This document shows, one piece after another, positions 27,297 through 36,305 of a stretch of DNA of 64,000 bases; the stretch's first letter is position 1, and each line of letters begins with the position of its first letter. The notes beneath the pieces are model-generated. The model had not been told where the DNA came from. It worked only from the letters and a program-made list of their open reading frames with translations, and did no database searches. Source of the stretch: Rhizobiaceae bacterium (GTDB taxonomy: Bacteria; Pseudomonadota; Alphaproteobacteria; Rhizobiales; Rhizobiaceae). The stretch covers positions 1-64,000 of the forward strand of contig JAEPMD010000007.1 in the NCBI GenBank assembly GCA_017644105.1, in the 5' to 3' direction. The translations under genes were made by a program, and so were the position numbers.

Positions 27297-27815
27297 TTAC
27301 TTCTTGGAAAAAACAGCCTTGCCCAATTTTGTCAATGCTTCTTTTAGTCGCTCATCTTCGATGTCATTCACCATTTCGGTGAGTTTTTTTTGCTCAAGAG
27401 ATGACAATTTGCGTGGCTTTTTGCGCCTTAAATCGTGTTTTACCACCACTTTCTGGACGATTTTAATGCGATTTAAGGCAGGAAAACCGAAAAATGCATT
27501 AATTCGTTGAAGAATTTCATCTTGCTGATGGGATAAAAACAATGCGCGAGAACCTTCGCAAGCGATTGTTAATTGCCCAGGCGATAATCCTCCGCCCTGT
27601 TCAGATTGACTTGCGCCTAAATCGCGCTGTTTTGGCCAGGTAATTTTGTCAGGTCTTGAACAATCGGCAAATTCAGGGCCAACAATTTCATCCCAAATCC
27701 CTAGCAGCATGGTGTTTATTCCGGCTTTTTTTGCCAGAATTGGGTCTACCAACGTATTGGTCAGCTCTGCAATCTGCAGTGCACCTTTTTGCCCTTTGGC
27801 ATTTTTGTCAGCCAT
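27297..27815 (-). CDS. DciA-like DUF721 protein
   Basis: Member of the DUF721 family that includes DciA, the helicase loader/operator of bacteria lacking DnaC. The conserved N-terminal part shows D-P-I-L-A-K-K-A-G-I-N-T-M-L-L-G-I-W-D-E-I-V-G-P and, later, G-Q-L-T-I-A-C-E-G-S-R-A-L-F-L-S-H-Q-x-D-E-I-L-Q-R-I-N. The C-terminal 50 residues are Lys-rich. I prefer ATG 27815 (GGGAAG seven bases upstream, 172 residues). An ATG ten codons upstream is possible. Position next to the DsbA-like gene and smc is normal for the order. Confidence 0.85.
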   Translation of the reverse strand: MADKNAKGQKGALQIAELTNTLVDPILAKKAGINTMLLGIWDEIVGPEFADCSRPDKITWPKQRDLGASQSEQGGGLSPGQLTIACEGSRALFLSHQQDEILQRINAFFGFPALNRIKIVQKVVVKHDLRRKKPRKLSSLEQKKLTEMVNDIEDERLKEALTKLGKAVFSKK

Positions 27816-27874
27816 ATATGTTCTTCCCGACATCAACAGCGCCAATTCGACTTAAGATCGCCAAGTAATTGCAA

Positions 27875-29164
27875 TTATTTCGAATTTTTAACTTCGACGG
27901 GATCTTCGAGCGCAAACCCATCTGTTTTTACCACGCTTAATGCTAAAAATATTAGTCCAGTGATAAAAAGGCTATCAATAATATCATGACCAAACAAGAT
28001 ATTGAACATTCCCATAATACCATACGACACGACAAATATGCTTGCAAAAGCCAACCTAACTTTGTGCTTTTCATCTTTGGGTGCTTGCAGAACAAATATC
28101 ATGGGGGACAAAAACAATAAAATTGCCGTTGCTAGTCCGAATACACCAGCATCAATCACTGCAGTGAGAAAACCATTATGAAAATGTGTAGAAAGCAGGT
28201 GCTCTTGCGGACAAATGACCTCCCCTTCCATCATGATGCTTTTTTCGCCCTGAGCGAGAATTTCATCACGTTTTCCATATCCATATCCCAAAATGGGCTG
28301 TTCTTTGATCAGGCATAACGCACGGCTATACAATTGCATACGTTGAAAAAAAGAACCGTCTGCTGGCAACTCTCCAGCAGAAAGATTTTCAACCAGAACT
28401 CCGAGTGACCCCGCGCGATCTCTGATCGTCTCAGAGGTCGCAGTTATTCCTACCAAGACAACCAAGACTACGGCAAAGATTCCCAGCACGCGCCATCGCT
28501 TTGTGGATACGCTCATAGCATAGAACATAACAATCAAAATATTGAGTGTGAATGCAATATACATCCCTCTGGTTAGAGATAGAACAAGTCCAACCGATAA
28601 TAATAAGGCACCGCCGATTGCGATTAATTGATGTCGCCGATCTGCACCAATAATGCCCAGAAGCGCGATAGGAGCCAAAATACCACACACCATCGCAAAT
28701 GGAATTTCGTTGCCAGAACCACCCGCCATCCTTTGGCCCAGCCAAACACCTTCATACAATAGCCATGGGATCAAGATATATCCGCTGTAACCTGCAAATT
28801 TGATAAACATGGAGAAGTAATCGACATTTTTCACAAGTCGAAAATTATATAAGATAAAGGCAATGGAAATAAAGATATATGGTTTTGCCCACCCCGCTAA
28901 ATCGTTTATTTCAAAATCGCTGCGTATGTATGAGCTCCACATCGCGGCCAGATACAATATGCCGGGTACAACCAACCAGTAATCAGACTTGAGCAAAGCA
29001 AACTTTCTGTGTTTTAAGAACAAATAAGCGCCACTGGTAGCAGAGCAGGCGATCAGCACGGCCAAAATTGAACCAACAGCGGAAACGAGCGTGACCAAGG
29101 CCAAAATAAAGATCGAGTTGCGACCATGTATTGTTGACCAATTTGATGACTTGAATATGCTCAT
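27875..29164 (-). CDS. O-antigen ligase/polymerase (Wzy/WaaL-like) membrane protein
   Basis: A polytopic inner-membrane protein of about 429 residues with around ten to twelve hydrophobic segments. In the middle is the Wzy_C-type signature A-L-L-L-S-V-G-L-V-L-S-L-T-R-G-M-Y-I-A. A large periplasmic loop follows (residues about 245-320), then the phrase G-Y-G-x-G-K-R-D-E and T-H-F-H-N-G-F-L, which is characteristic of O-antigen ligases/polymerases. It would join or polymerise surface glycans. The ATG at 29164 is preferred to a TTG four codons upstream. The gene sits between the DciA-like gene and mutY, which are usually adjacent in relatives, so it looks inserted. Confidence 0.82.
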   Translation of the reverse strand: MSIFKSSNWSTIHGRNSIFILALVTLVSAVGSILAVLIACSATSGAYLFLKHRKFALLKSDYWLVVPGILYLAAMWSSYIRSDFEINDLAGWAKPYIFISIAFILYNFRLVKNVDYFSMFIKFAGYSGYILIPWLLYEGVWLGQRMAGGSGNEIPFAMVCGILAPIALLGIIGADRRHQLIAIGGALLLSVGLVLSLTRGMYIAFTLNILIVMFYAMSVSTKRWRVLGIFAVVLVVLVGITATSETIRDRAGSLGVLVENLSAGELPADGSFFQRMQLYSRALCLIKEQPILGYGYGKRDEILAQGEKSIMMEGEVICPQEHLLSTHFHNGFLTAVIDAGVFGLATAILLFLSPMIFVLQAPKDEKHKVRLAFASIFVVSYGIMGMFNILFGHDIIDSLFITGLIFLALSVVKTDGFALEDPVEVKNSK

Positions 29165-29278
29165 AACTTCATGCAATTGAATAGGGCGACCAGTAAGGGA
29201 TTGAATGGTGGATTTCGCTTAGTAGGATACTAAAGTCAATGCCAAAAATATTATCTTTTCTATAGGTTTTTTCTACCA

Positions 29279-30379
29279 TTGCCCAATCCATTTCCAACCT
29301 CCAGATCCGATTTTTCAAAACAGCTCTTAAATTGGTATGATGCACACCATCGACGATTGCCTTGGCGCATTTCACCCGTTGATCAAGCCATAGGGGTTGA
29401 AGCTGACCCGTACCATGTCTGGCTATCAGAAATCATGTTGCAGCAAACCACTGTGACCGCAGTAAAGCCTTATTTCATAAAATTTATTAAATTATGGCCA
29501 AACGTTGAAAACCTGGCAGAAGCGTCGGCTGAAAGTGTTATGCAGGCTTGGGCCGGTTTAGGTTATTATTCGCGAGCTCGCAACTTAAAAAAATGCGCTG
29601 AGCTGATCACAACGGAATATGATGGAAAATTCCCAAACACCGAAGCAGAACTGCTCAAATTACCAGGTGTAGGGCCTTATACGGCCGCTGCGATCGCAGC
29701 GATCGCATTTAATGAACCAGCAGCAGTAGTGGATGGAAATATTGAACGAGTGTTCACCAGAATTTTTACTATAAAAACACCCCTTCCCTCTGCGAAATCA
29801 GAAATAAGAACCCGTGTCGGATTGCACGTGCCATTGGATCGACCTGGTGATTTTGCTCAAGGGCTTATGGATTTGGGTTCAAGCATATGCACTCCCAAAA
29901 AGCCCAATTGCCTTTTATGCCCGGTGCAAAATCTCTGCCAAGCGTCTGCAGAAGGAGAGCAAGAACTCTATCCGGTGAAATTGCCTAAAAAGGCAAAGCC
30001 AAAACGCGAAGGCGCTGCTTTTGTGATCAGCGATCAAGATGGCGCGATCTATTTACGCAAGCGGCCCGATAGTGGACTTTTGGCTGATATGAGTGAAGTT
30101 CCAACATCAGACTGGAACTCCAATCAGGATGGCGAGACGAGTGCAAATGCGGCCCCCATGGACTTAGACTGGGTCCCTAAAGGAAGTATCAGGCACGTCT
30201 TCACCCATTTTGAGCTGACGCTCTTTGTATATTCCGCTGAGATATCAGCCAAAGACATGACCGATTCAAAATTGGCTGACGGTTGGTGGTCAGGACCTGA
30301 ACAAATTGCCGGCGAAGCGCTACCCAACCTGATGAAGAAGGTGATCACAGCTGTTCATCCAAATGCCTTCAAAAGTTGA
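29279..30379 (+). CDS. mutY: A/G-specific adenine glycosylase MutY
   Basis: Removes adenine mispaired with 8-oxoguanine. Seen: the N-terminal DNA-glycosylase core R-R-L-P-W-R, SEIMLQQTTVTAV (catalytic Glu), the helix-hairpin-helix LPGVGPYTAAAIAAIAF, the catalytic Asp in VVDGNIERVFTRIF, and the 4Fe-4S cysteines C-x6-C-x2-C-x5-C (CTPKKPNCLLCPVQNLC). A C-terminal NUDIX-like 8-oxoG-sensing domain ends with H-V-F-T-H-F-E-L. The reading frame opens with TTG at 29279, since the nearby ATG at 29239 is in another frame. Length is 366, normal. Its divergence from the O-antigen ligase gene departs from the usual same-strand order. Confidence 0.95.
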   Translation: MPNPFPTSRSDFSKQLLNWYDAHHRRLPWRISPVDQAIGVEADPYHVWLSEIMLQQTTVTAVKPYFIKFIKLWPNVENLAEASAESVMQAWAGLGYYSRARNLKKCAELITTEYDGKFPNTEAELLKLPGVGPYTAAAIAAIAFNEPAAVVDGNIERVFTRIFTIKTPLPSAKSEIRTRVGLHVPLDRPGDFAQGLMDLGSSICTPKKPNCLLCPVQNLCQASAEGEQELYPVKLPKKAKPKREGAAFVISDQDGAIYLRKRPDSGLLADMSEVPTSDWNSNQDGETSANAAPMDLDWVPKGSIRHVFTHFELTLFVYSAEISAKDMTDSKLADGWWSGPEQIAGEALPNLMKKVITAVHPNAFKS

Positions 30380-30455
30380 CTTGATTTCTCCCAATCCGCT
30401 TTTGTGCTAGCATATCTAGATATCAAATCGTGATACAGAGGAAAGGTAGCGCGTT

Positions 30456-30776
30456 ATGAAACAGTTCTTCTTAGCTGCATTATTATTAACGAGCCCGAAT
30501 GTTGCGCATGCTGATGCGATATACGGTTGCTGGACAAATGGCACAGAGCGGCTGGTTGTCGAGTTTTCAAAGATCACCTCCCCCAGCGGCGCGTCCCCGC
30601 AAGCACAGATTGATCGTCACACAGCTATTTTCACCGCTCCCGAAAGTGAGCGGGACGCTGGACAAACATTGGTCTTCCGGCAGCTTAACGATAATGAAAT
30701 CGCGCGCACGATCCAAGGAAGTACAGATAGTACGAACCGTGAAATCTGGAATCCGTGTAATTTGGCAATTAGCTAG
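30456..30776 (+). CDS. small exported hypothetical protein
   Basis: A 106-residue protein with a clear signal peptide (MKQFFLAALLLTSPNVAHADA). The mature part starts I-Y-G-C-W-T-N-G-T-E and ends W-N-P-C-N-L, so one disulfide is likely. It has no motif I recognise. AGAGGAAAGG before the ATG supports translation. It stands alone between mutY and the convergent ccrM gene. Confidence 0.65.
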   Translation: MKQFFLAALLLTSPNVAHADAIYGCWTNGTERLVVEFSKITSPSGASPQAQIDRHTAIFTAPESERDAGQTLVFRQLNDNEIARTIQGSTDSTNREIWNPCNLAIS

Positions 30777-30826
30777 GGCGCAAAGCCGGTGATATAGGTT
30801 TATATGGGATAACTCGCCGGGGTTGA

Positions 30827-32005
<1,179 letters not shown>

Positions 32006-32144
32006 TTACCGCACAGGGTAAAGATTGGGTTTGCAGATATGGTAAATAAACCATGAATGATATTCTTGCCCTTGCAGTGCTTGATTATCGGGCCCAAATA
32101 AGGAAAAAGACTTCTCAACTTCCCCCAAAAAAGACGGAAAAAGT

Positions 32145-32834
32145 ATGGCTGATTTAGATCTGGTAATTTTTGATTGTGATGGAACTCTTGTTGATAGCGA
32201 ATATCTTGCCGCGCAAATTGAATCAGAGCAGCTGAACAAAGCAGGATTTAATATCACGCCTGAGGAATTTGCCGAGCGTTTCGCAGGGCTCACAACAAAA
32301 GAAATTTTGTTTGAAGTGGAGCGCGAAGCCAATATTCCGCTACAGGCGTCGCTGTTAGAAGCAACACAGAATGAGTTGAACACGCGCTTGCCAAAAGAAG
32401 TTGAAGCGATCTGGGGTGCGCATGAAGCTTTGGATAAAATCGATGTCCCGATGTGTGTATGTTCAAATTCGCCTCAAAGCCGACTAGAAGCCATGTTGTT
32501 GAAAACGCGCCTGAACAGCTTTTTTGGGGACTTTATTTATTCCTCTCGAAACATCGAAGATGGCAAACCGAAACCCGCGCCGGATGTCTTTTTATATGCA
32601 ATTGATAAGCATGATGCCGAAGCTGATTATACCATTGTAGTGGAAGATTCAGAGGCTGGTGTAAAAGGCGCTAAAGCCGCTGGTGCACGAGTGATTGGAT
32701 TTACCGGTGGACGCCATACATTCCCTGGTCACGCGGATAAGCTCATGGATGCCGGCGCTGAAACCGTCATCAATCGCATGGCAGATCTTGCGCCGATGAT
32801 TGAAGCTCTTTCTGCGTGGAAAGAGCTTAAATAA
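32145..32834 (+). CDS. HAD-family hydrolase (phosphatase, PGP/beta-phosphoglucomutase-like)
   Basis: A 229-residue HAD phosphatase with all four motifs: DCDGTLVDS (D10 nucleophile, D12), C-S-N-S-P-Q-S (motif II), a lysine in the I-E-D-G-K-P-K-P-A-P-D-V-F segment and the acidic V-V-E-D-S-E-A-G-V-K-G-A. The helical cap domain is C1 type. The substrate is likely a phosphorylated sugar or glycolate-type compound and cannot be resolved. It diverges from ccrM, its usual neighbour in the order. Confidence 0.88.
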   Translation: MADLDLVIFDCDGTLVDSEYLAAQIESEQLNKAGFNITPEEFAERFAGLTTKEILFEVEREANIPLQASLLEATQNELNTRLPKEVEAIWGAHEALDKIDVPMCVCSNSPQSRLEAMLLKTRLNSFFGDFIYSSRNIEDGKPKPAPDVFLYAIDKHDAEADYTIVVEDSEAGVKGAKAAGARVIGFTGGRHTFPGHADKLMDAGAETVINRMADLAPMIEALSAWKELK

Positions 32835-32863
32835 AATTTGTTCTCAACAGGTTGTGAAATTTG

Positions 32864-33433
32864 TTATCGCGTTGGACCGGTGTCAAAGCCAACAAAGACT
32901 TCCGTTTCCCCACCTGCACCTGCTGGGATCCTGACATTTGGATCGGCAAACACAAATTGCGCCGTCAAATTAGCACCTGATAGAGCGACAGGTGTTTGCG
33001 TTAATTCAGAATAGAGAACGGTGCGGGTCAATTTATCGACCACCGCCACTCGAATTGGCAATGTGACATTTCCGGCTTTACCCTGAGGCCCCGCAACCAA
33101 TCGGCCAGCGGCCACCACATTGACAATCAAATCTTCACCGGACGTGGTGCAGGAACGCGTGGCATCAGCCAATGACGCCTGATACGTGATTTTGGACGGA
33201 TCGCCATCTCCGCCACGCGTGTAAGCGCGATAAAAGGCAGTACCATCGCGCAAACTTACGCGCGGACATTTTCCTTGAATGACGGCCGGTGTAGCTGTTG
33301 CATTTTGTTGCGCGGTCACATCCAATGTGTTTGCGGTTTCCGTCGAATTACATCCGGCAAGAATTAGACAGCCAAGAATTACAGGTGACGATTTATTTAT
33401 TTTCGAAAACACGGGCCTATACTCTACTTTCAA
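32864..33433 (-). CDS. putative lipoprotein of a Hyphomicrobiales-specific family
   Basis: A 189-residue protein with a lipoprotein signal: V-I-L-G-C-L-I-L-A-G-C-N-S, where L-A-G-C is a good lipobox. The mature region has R-V-S-L-R-D-G-T-A-F-Y-R-A-Y-T-R-G-G-D-G-D-P, A-T-R-S-C and a beta-rich C-terminus (V-V-A-A-G-R-L-V-A-G-P-Q-G-K-A-G-x-V-x-L-P-I-R-V-A-V-V-D). I recall similar proteins as conserved hypotheticals in related genera, with no assigned function. It is probably attached to the outer membrane. It faces thrC divergently. Confidence 0.75.
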   Translation of the reverse strand: MKVEYRPVFSKINKSSPVILGCLILAGCNSTETANTLDVTAQQNATATPAVIQGKCPRVSLRDGTAFYRAYTRGGDGDPSKITYQASLADATRSCTTSGEDLIVNVVAAGRLVAGPQGKAGNVTLPIRVAVVDKLTRTVLYSELTQTPVALSGANLTAQFVFADPNVRIPAGAGGETEVFVGFDTGPTR

Positions 33434-33560
33434 TTTTGATCATTATATATCAGGGCTTTGCATCAATGGCATGATAGTCTATATCAGCGCCAGACAAAAA
33501 AATCGATCCACTGCGTCATAATAAAATAGTTTATCGACGCAACCCCAGGAGAATTCTGCT

Positions 33561-34958
33561 TTGCAATATGTTTCAACGCGTGGTGAAGCCCCTCAACTTA
33601 ATTTCAGCGACACTCTTTTGACTGGATTGGCAACTGATGGAGGTCTTTATGTACCTAAATCATGGCCACAATTTAGCAAGCGCGATATAAAAGCAATGCG
33701 CGGCAAGCCGTATGCTGATGTGGCTTTTACTATTTTGCAGCCATTTGTTGATGGAGAAATTCCTGACGATAAACTCAAGGATATGATTGATGAGGCCTAT
33801 GGATCGTTCCGCCATAAAGCGGTAACCCCAATGGTGCAAACCGATGATAATGCTTATCTTTTAGAATTGTTCCATGGTCCAACGCTCGCATTTAAAGATG
33901 TGGCCATGCAGCTTTTAGCGCGTATGATGGATTATGTTTTAGAAGAACGTGATCAACGTGCAACGATTGTTGGCGCGACATCGGGCGATACGGGTGGCGC
34001 TGCAATTGAAGCATTTGCCAATCGTGATCGCACAGATATCTTTATTTTGTTCCCGCACAATCGCGTCTCACCCGTACAGCAACGCCAGATGACAACATCC
34101 AAAGCCAGCAACGTGCACTCAATCGCGATTGAAGGAACATTTGACGATTGTCAGGACCTTGTTAAAGCGATGTTCAATCATCAGGAGTTTCGAAATAACG
34201 TACAATTATCGGGCGTAAACTCGATCAATTGGGGCCGAATTATGGCACAGATTGTATACTATTTCACTGCGAGCCTTTCTATTGGTGGACCAGAACGCAA
34301 AATTTCATTTACAGTTCCAACAGGCAACTTTGGCGACATTTTTGCTGGCTATTGCGCCAAGCGTATGGGCTTGCCAATTGCAAAGCTCAACATCGCAACC
34401 AACGATAATGATATTCTGGCAAGAACCTTGAAATCTGGTTCCTATGAAATGAGAGGTGTAAGCGCGACAAGTTCACCCTCCATGGACATTCAGATCTCGT
34501 CAAATTTTGAGCGCTTACTATTTGAAGCGTATGACCGCGATGCAAGCAAGGTTCGCAGCGCAATGGGTGCGCTCAAGCAATCTGGTTCGTTTTCGATTGA
34601 ACCTGTTGTATTAAAAGCCATCCGCCGTGAATTTGCTGCTGCTAAAGCAACTGGCGCGCAAGTAAGCGAAACAATTTCAAGATACAATCAACAGAATAGC
34701 TATATCGCTGATCCCCACACTGCTGTGGGCCTGTTTGTGGCAGAAAAACTTGCCAAGCCAACATCAGCGATGATCACTTTGGCCACCGCGCATCCGGCTA
34801 AATTCCCAAGTGCTGTGAAAACAGCTTGCGGAATTAACCCTGCCCTGCCAAATTGGCTAAGTGATTTAATGGAACGGGAGGAACGGTTTAAGGTATTGCC
34901 TGCAGAGCTTAAATTTGTGGAGGAATTTATCTCGATGCACACAAGAGCGAGCCAATAA
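33561..34958 (+). CDS. thrC: threonine synthase
   Basis: PLP enzyme that converts O-phosphohomoserine to threonine. The 465-residue protein has the family N-terminus Y-V-S-T-R-G-E-A-P, the PLP lysine K112 in FHGPTLAFKDVAMQLL, and the phosphate loop A-T-S-G-D-T-G-G-A-A-I-E-A-F, plus V-N-S-I-N-W-G-R-I and P-T-G-N-F-G-D-I-F-A-G-Y. The start is TTG at 33561, backed by AGGAG nine bases upstream and by the family start M-x-Y-x-S-T-R-G. It precedes the M16 peptidase gene by eleven bases. Homoserine kinase (thrB) is about 8 kb away on the other strand. Confidence 0.96.
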   Translation: MQYVSTRGEAPQLNFSDTLLTGLATDGGLYVPKSWPQFSKRDIKAMRGKPYADVAFTILQPFVDGEIPDDKLKDMIDEAYGSFRHKAVTPMVQTDDNAYLLELFHGPTLAFKDVAMQLLARMMDYVLEERDQRATIVGATSGDTGGAAIEAFANRDRTDIFILFPHNRVSPVQQRQMTTSKASNVHSIAIEGTFDDCQDLVKAMFNHQEFRNNVQLSGVNSINWGRIMAQIVYYFTASLSIGGPERKISFTVPTGNFGDIFAGYCAKRMGLPIAKLNIATNDNDILARTLKSGSYEMRGVSATSSPSMDIQISSNFERLLFEAYDRDASKVRSAMGALKQSGSFSIEPVVLKAIRREFAAAKATGAQVSETISRYNQQNSYIADPHTAVGLFVAEKLAKPTSAMITLATAHPAKFPSAVKTACGINPALPNWLSDLMEREERFKVLPAELKFVEEFISMHTRASQ

Positions 34959-34969
34959 CCACTTAAAGT

Positions 34970-36265
34970 ATGAATATCAACACTACAGTATTGCCCAACG
35001 GGCTCACCATTGTTACCGAACGCATGCCGCATTTGGAAAGCGTTGCGCTCGGGGTGTGGATCAAAGCGGGCTCCCGCGATGAAACCGATGATGAGCACGG
35101 CATCGCACACCTTTTGGAGCATATGGCTTTTAAAGGCACCAAACGTCGTACGGCGCGGGCAATTGCTGAAGAGATTGAAAATGTCGGCGGTGAAGTCAAC
35201 GCGTCCACATCCACGGAGACGACTTCGTTTTACGCACGCATTCTGAAAGAAGATGTGGCTCTGGGTATCGACATTCTGGCGGATATTCTGACCCATTCGG
35301 TATTTGATGAGCATGAGCTCATGCGTGAAAAACACGTTATACTGCAGGAAATCGGCGCTGCTAATGACACGCCCGATGATGTGGTTTTCGATAAATTCTC
35401 AGAAGCTGCCTTTAGAAATCAGAGTGTTGGTCGTCCAATATTGGGAACACCTGAAACAGTACAAGGTTTCACACCAGACCAAATCCGCGCCTATATGGAT
35501 CGAAATTATTCTGCTGATCGGCTCACAATTGTTGCCGTTGGTGCTGTCGATCACGATGAGATTTGCAAACTTGCGCAAGCCAGCTTTTCAGACCTTCAGC
35601 CTGAACATGGCAACACACGAAATTATCCGAAAGCCAATTATACCGGCGGCGCGTATCGTGAAAAACGTGATTTGATGGACGCGCATATTTTGCTTGGTTT
35701 TCAAGGCCGCGCCTATCACGCACGCGATTTTTATGCGTCGCAGATTTTGGCTGGCATATTGGGTGGCGGGATGTCCTCGCGTTTGTTCCAAGAAGTTCGC
35801 GAACGTCATGGTCTTTGCTATTCGGTTTATGCATTCCATTGGGGATTTTCTGATAGTGGTATTTTTGGCATTCAGGCCGCGACCGGCGCAGAAGACATTC
35901 AAGCGCTTGTGCCTGTTGTTATGACAGAACTTGCAAAAATTGCAGAGAATGTTGACCAACAAGAAATTGATCGCGCTCGAGCCCAAATCCGCTCTGGCCT
36001 TTTGATGACACAAGAAAGCCCGGCGGCGCGCGCGGGTCAGCTAGCCCGTCAAATGATGTTGTTTGGTCGCTTGATATCTAATGAAGAATTGATGGAACGT
36101 CTTGAAAACATCAATTCTGATAGGCTTACAGATTTAGCGGGAAGATTATTCTTTGGAGAGAAGATCACCTTGTCTGCTGTCGGACCAATTGACCAATTGG
36201 CATCGCTTGAGGAAATGGAAGCACAGCTTCAAAGCCCTCATTCGATCATCCGAGCGGCAGAATGA
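34970..36265 (+). CDS. M16 family zinc peptidase (mitochondrial processing peptidase-like)
   Basis: A 431-residue metallopeptidase of the pitrilysin/MPP-beta group. The inverted zinc motif H-x-x-E-H is HLLEH (H47, E50, H51), with the downstream Glu in the E-I-E-N-V-G-G-E-V-N-A-S-T segment. The C-terminal half (G-G-G-M-S-S-R-L-F-Q-E-V-R-E-R-H-G-L-C-Y-S-V) is the second, non-catalytic M16 domain. It probably works in the cytoplasm or periplasm on peptides. The substrate is unknown. It follows thrC closely, as in many relatives. Confidence 0.93.
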   Translation: MNINTTVLPNGLTIVTERMPHLESVALGVWIKAGSRDETDDEHGIAHLLEHMAFKGTKRRTARAIAEEIENVGGEVNASTSTETTSFYARILKEDVALGIDILADILTHSVFDEHELMREKHVILQEIGAANDTPDDVVFDKFSEAAFRNQSVGRPILGTPETVQGFTPDQIRAYMDRNYSADRLTIVAVGAVDHDEICKLAQASFSDLQPEHGNTRNYPKANYTGGAYREKRDLMDAHILLGFQGRAYHARDFYASQILAGILGGGMSSRLFQEVRERHGLCYSVYAFHWGFSDSGIFGIQAATGAEDIQALVPVVMTELAKIAENVDQQEIDRARAQIRSGLLMTQESPAARAGQLARQMMLFGRLISNEELMERLENINSDRLTDLAGRLFFGEKITLSAVGPIDQLASLEEMEAQLQSPHSIIRAAE

Positions 36266-36305
36266 TCAAGACATTAGCATGAAGGCGAACAAAGCTAGGG
36301 TTTGA

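Noticed and set aside
34700-35335. 211-codon minus-strand frame spanning the thrC/M16 junction
   Set aside because: Covers the ends of two well-supported genes on the other strand; composition and lack of motifs point to an antisense shadow.
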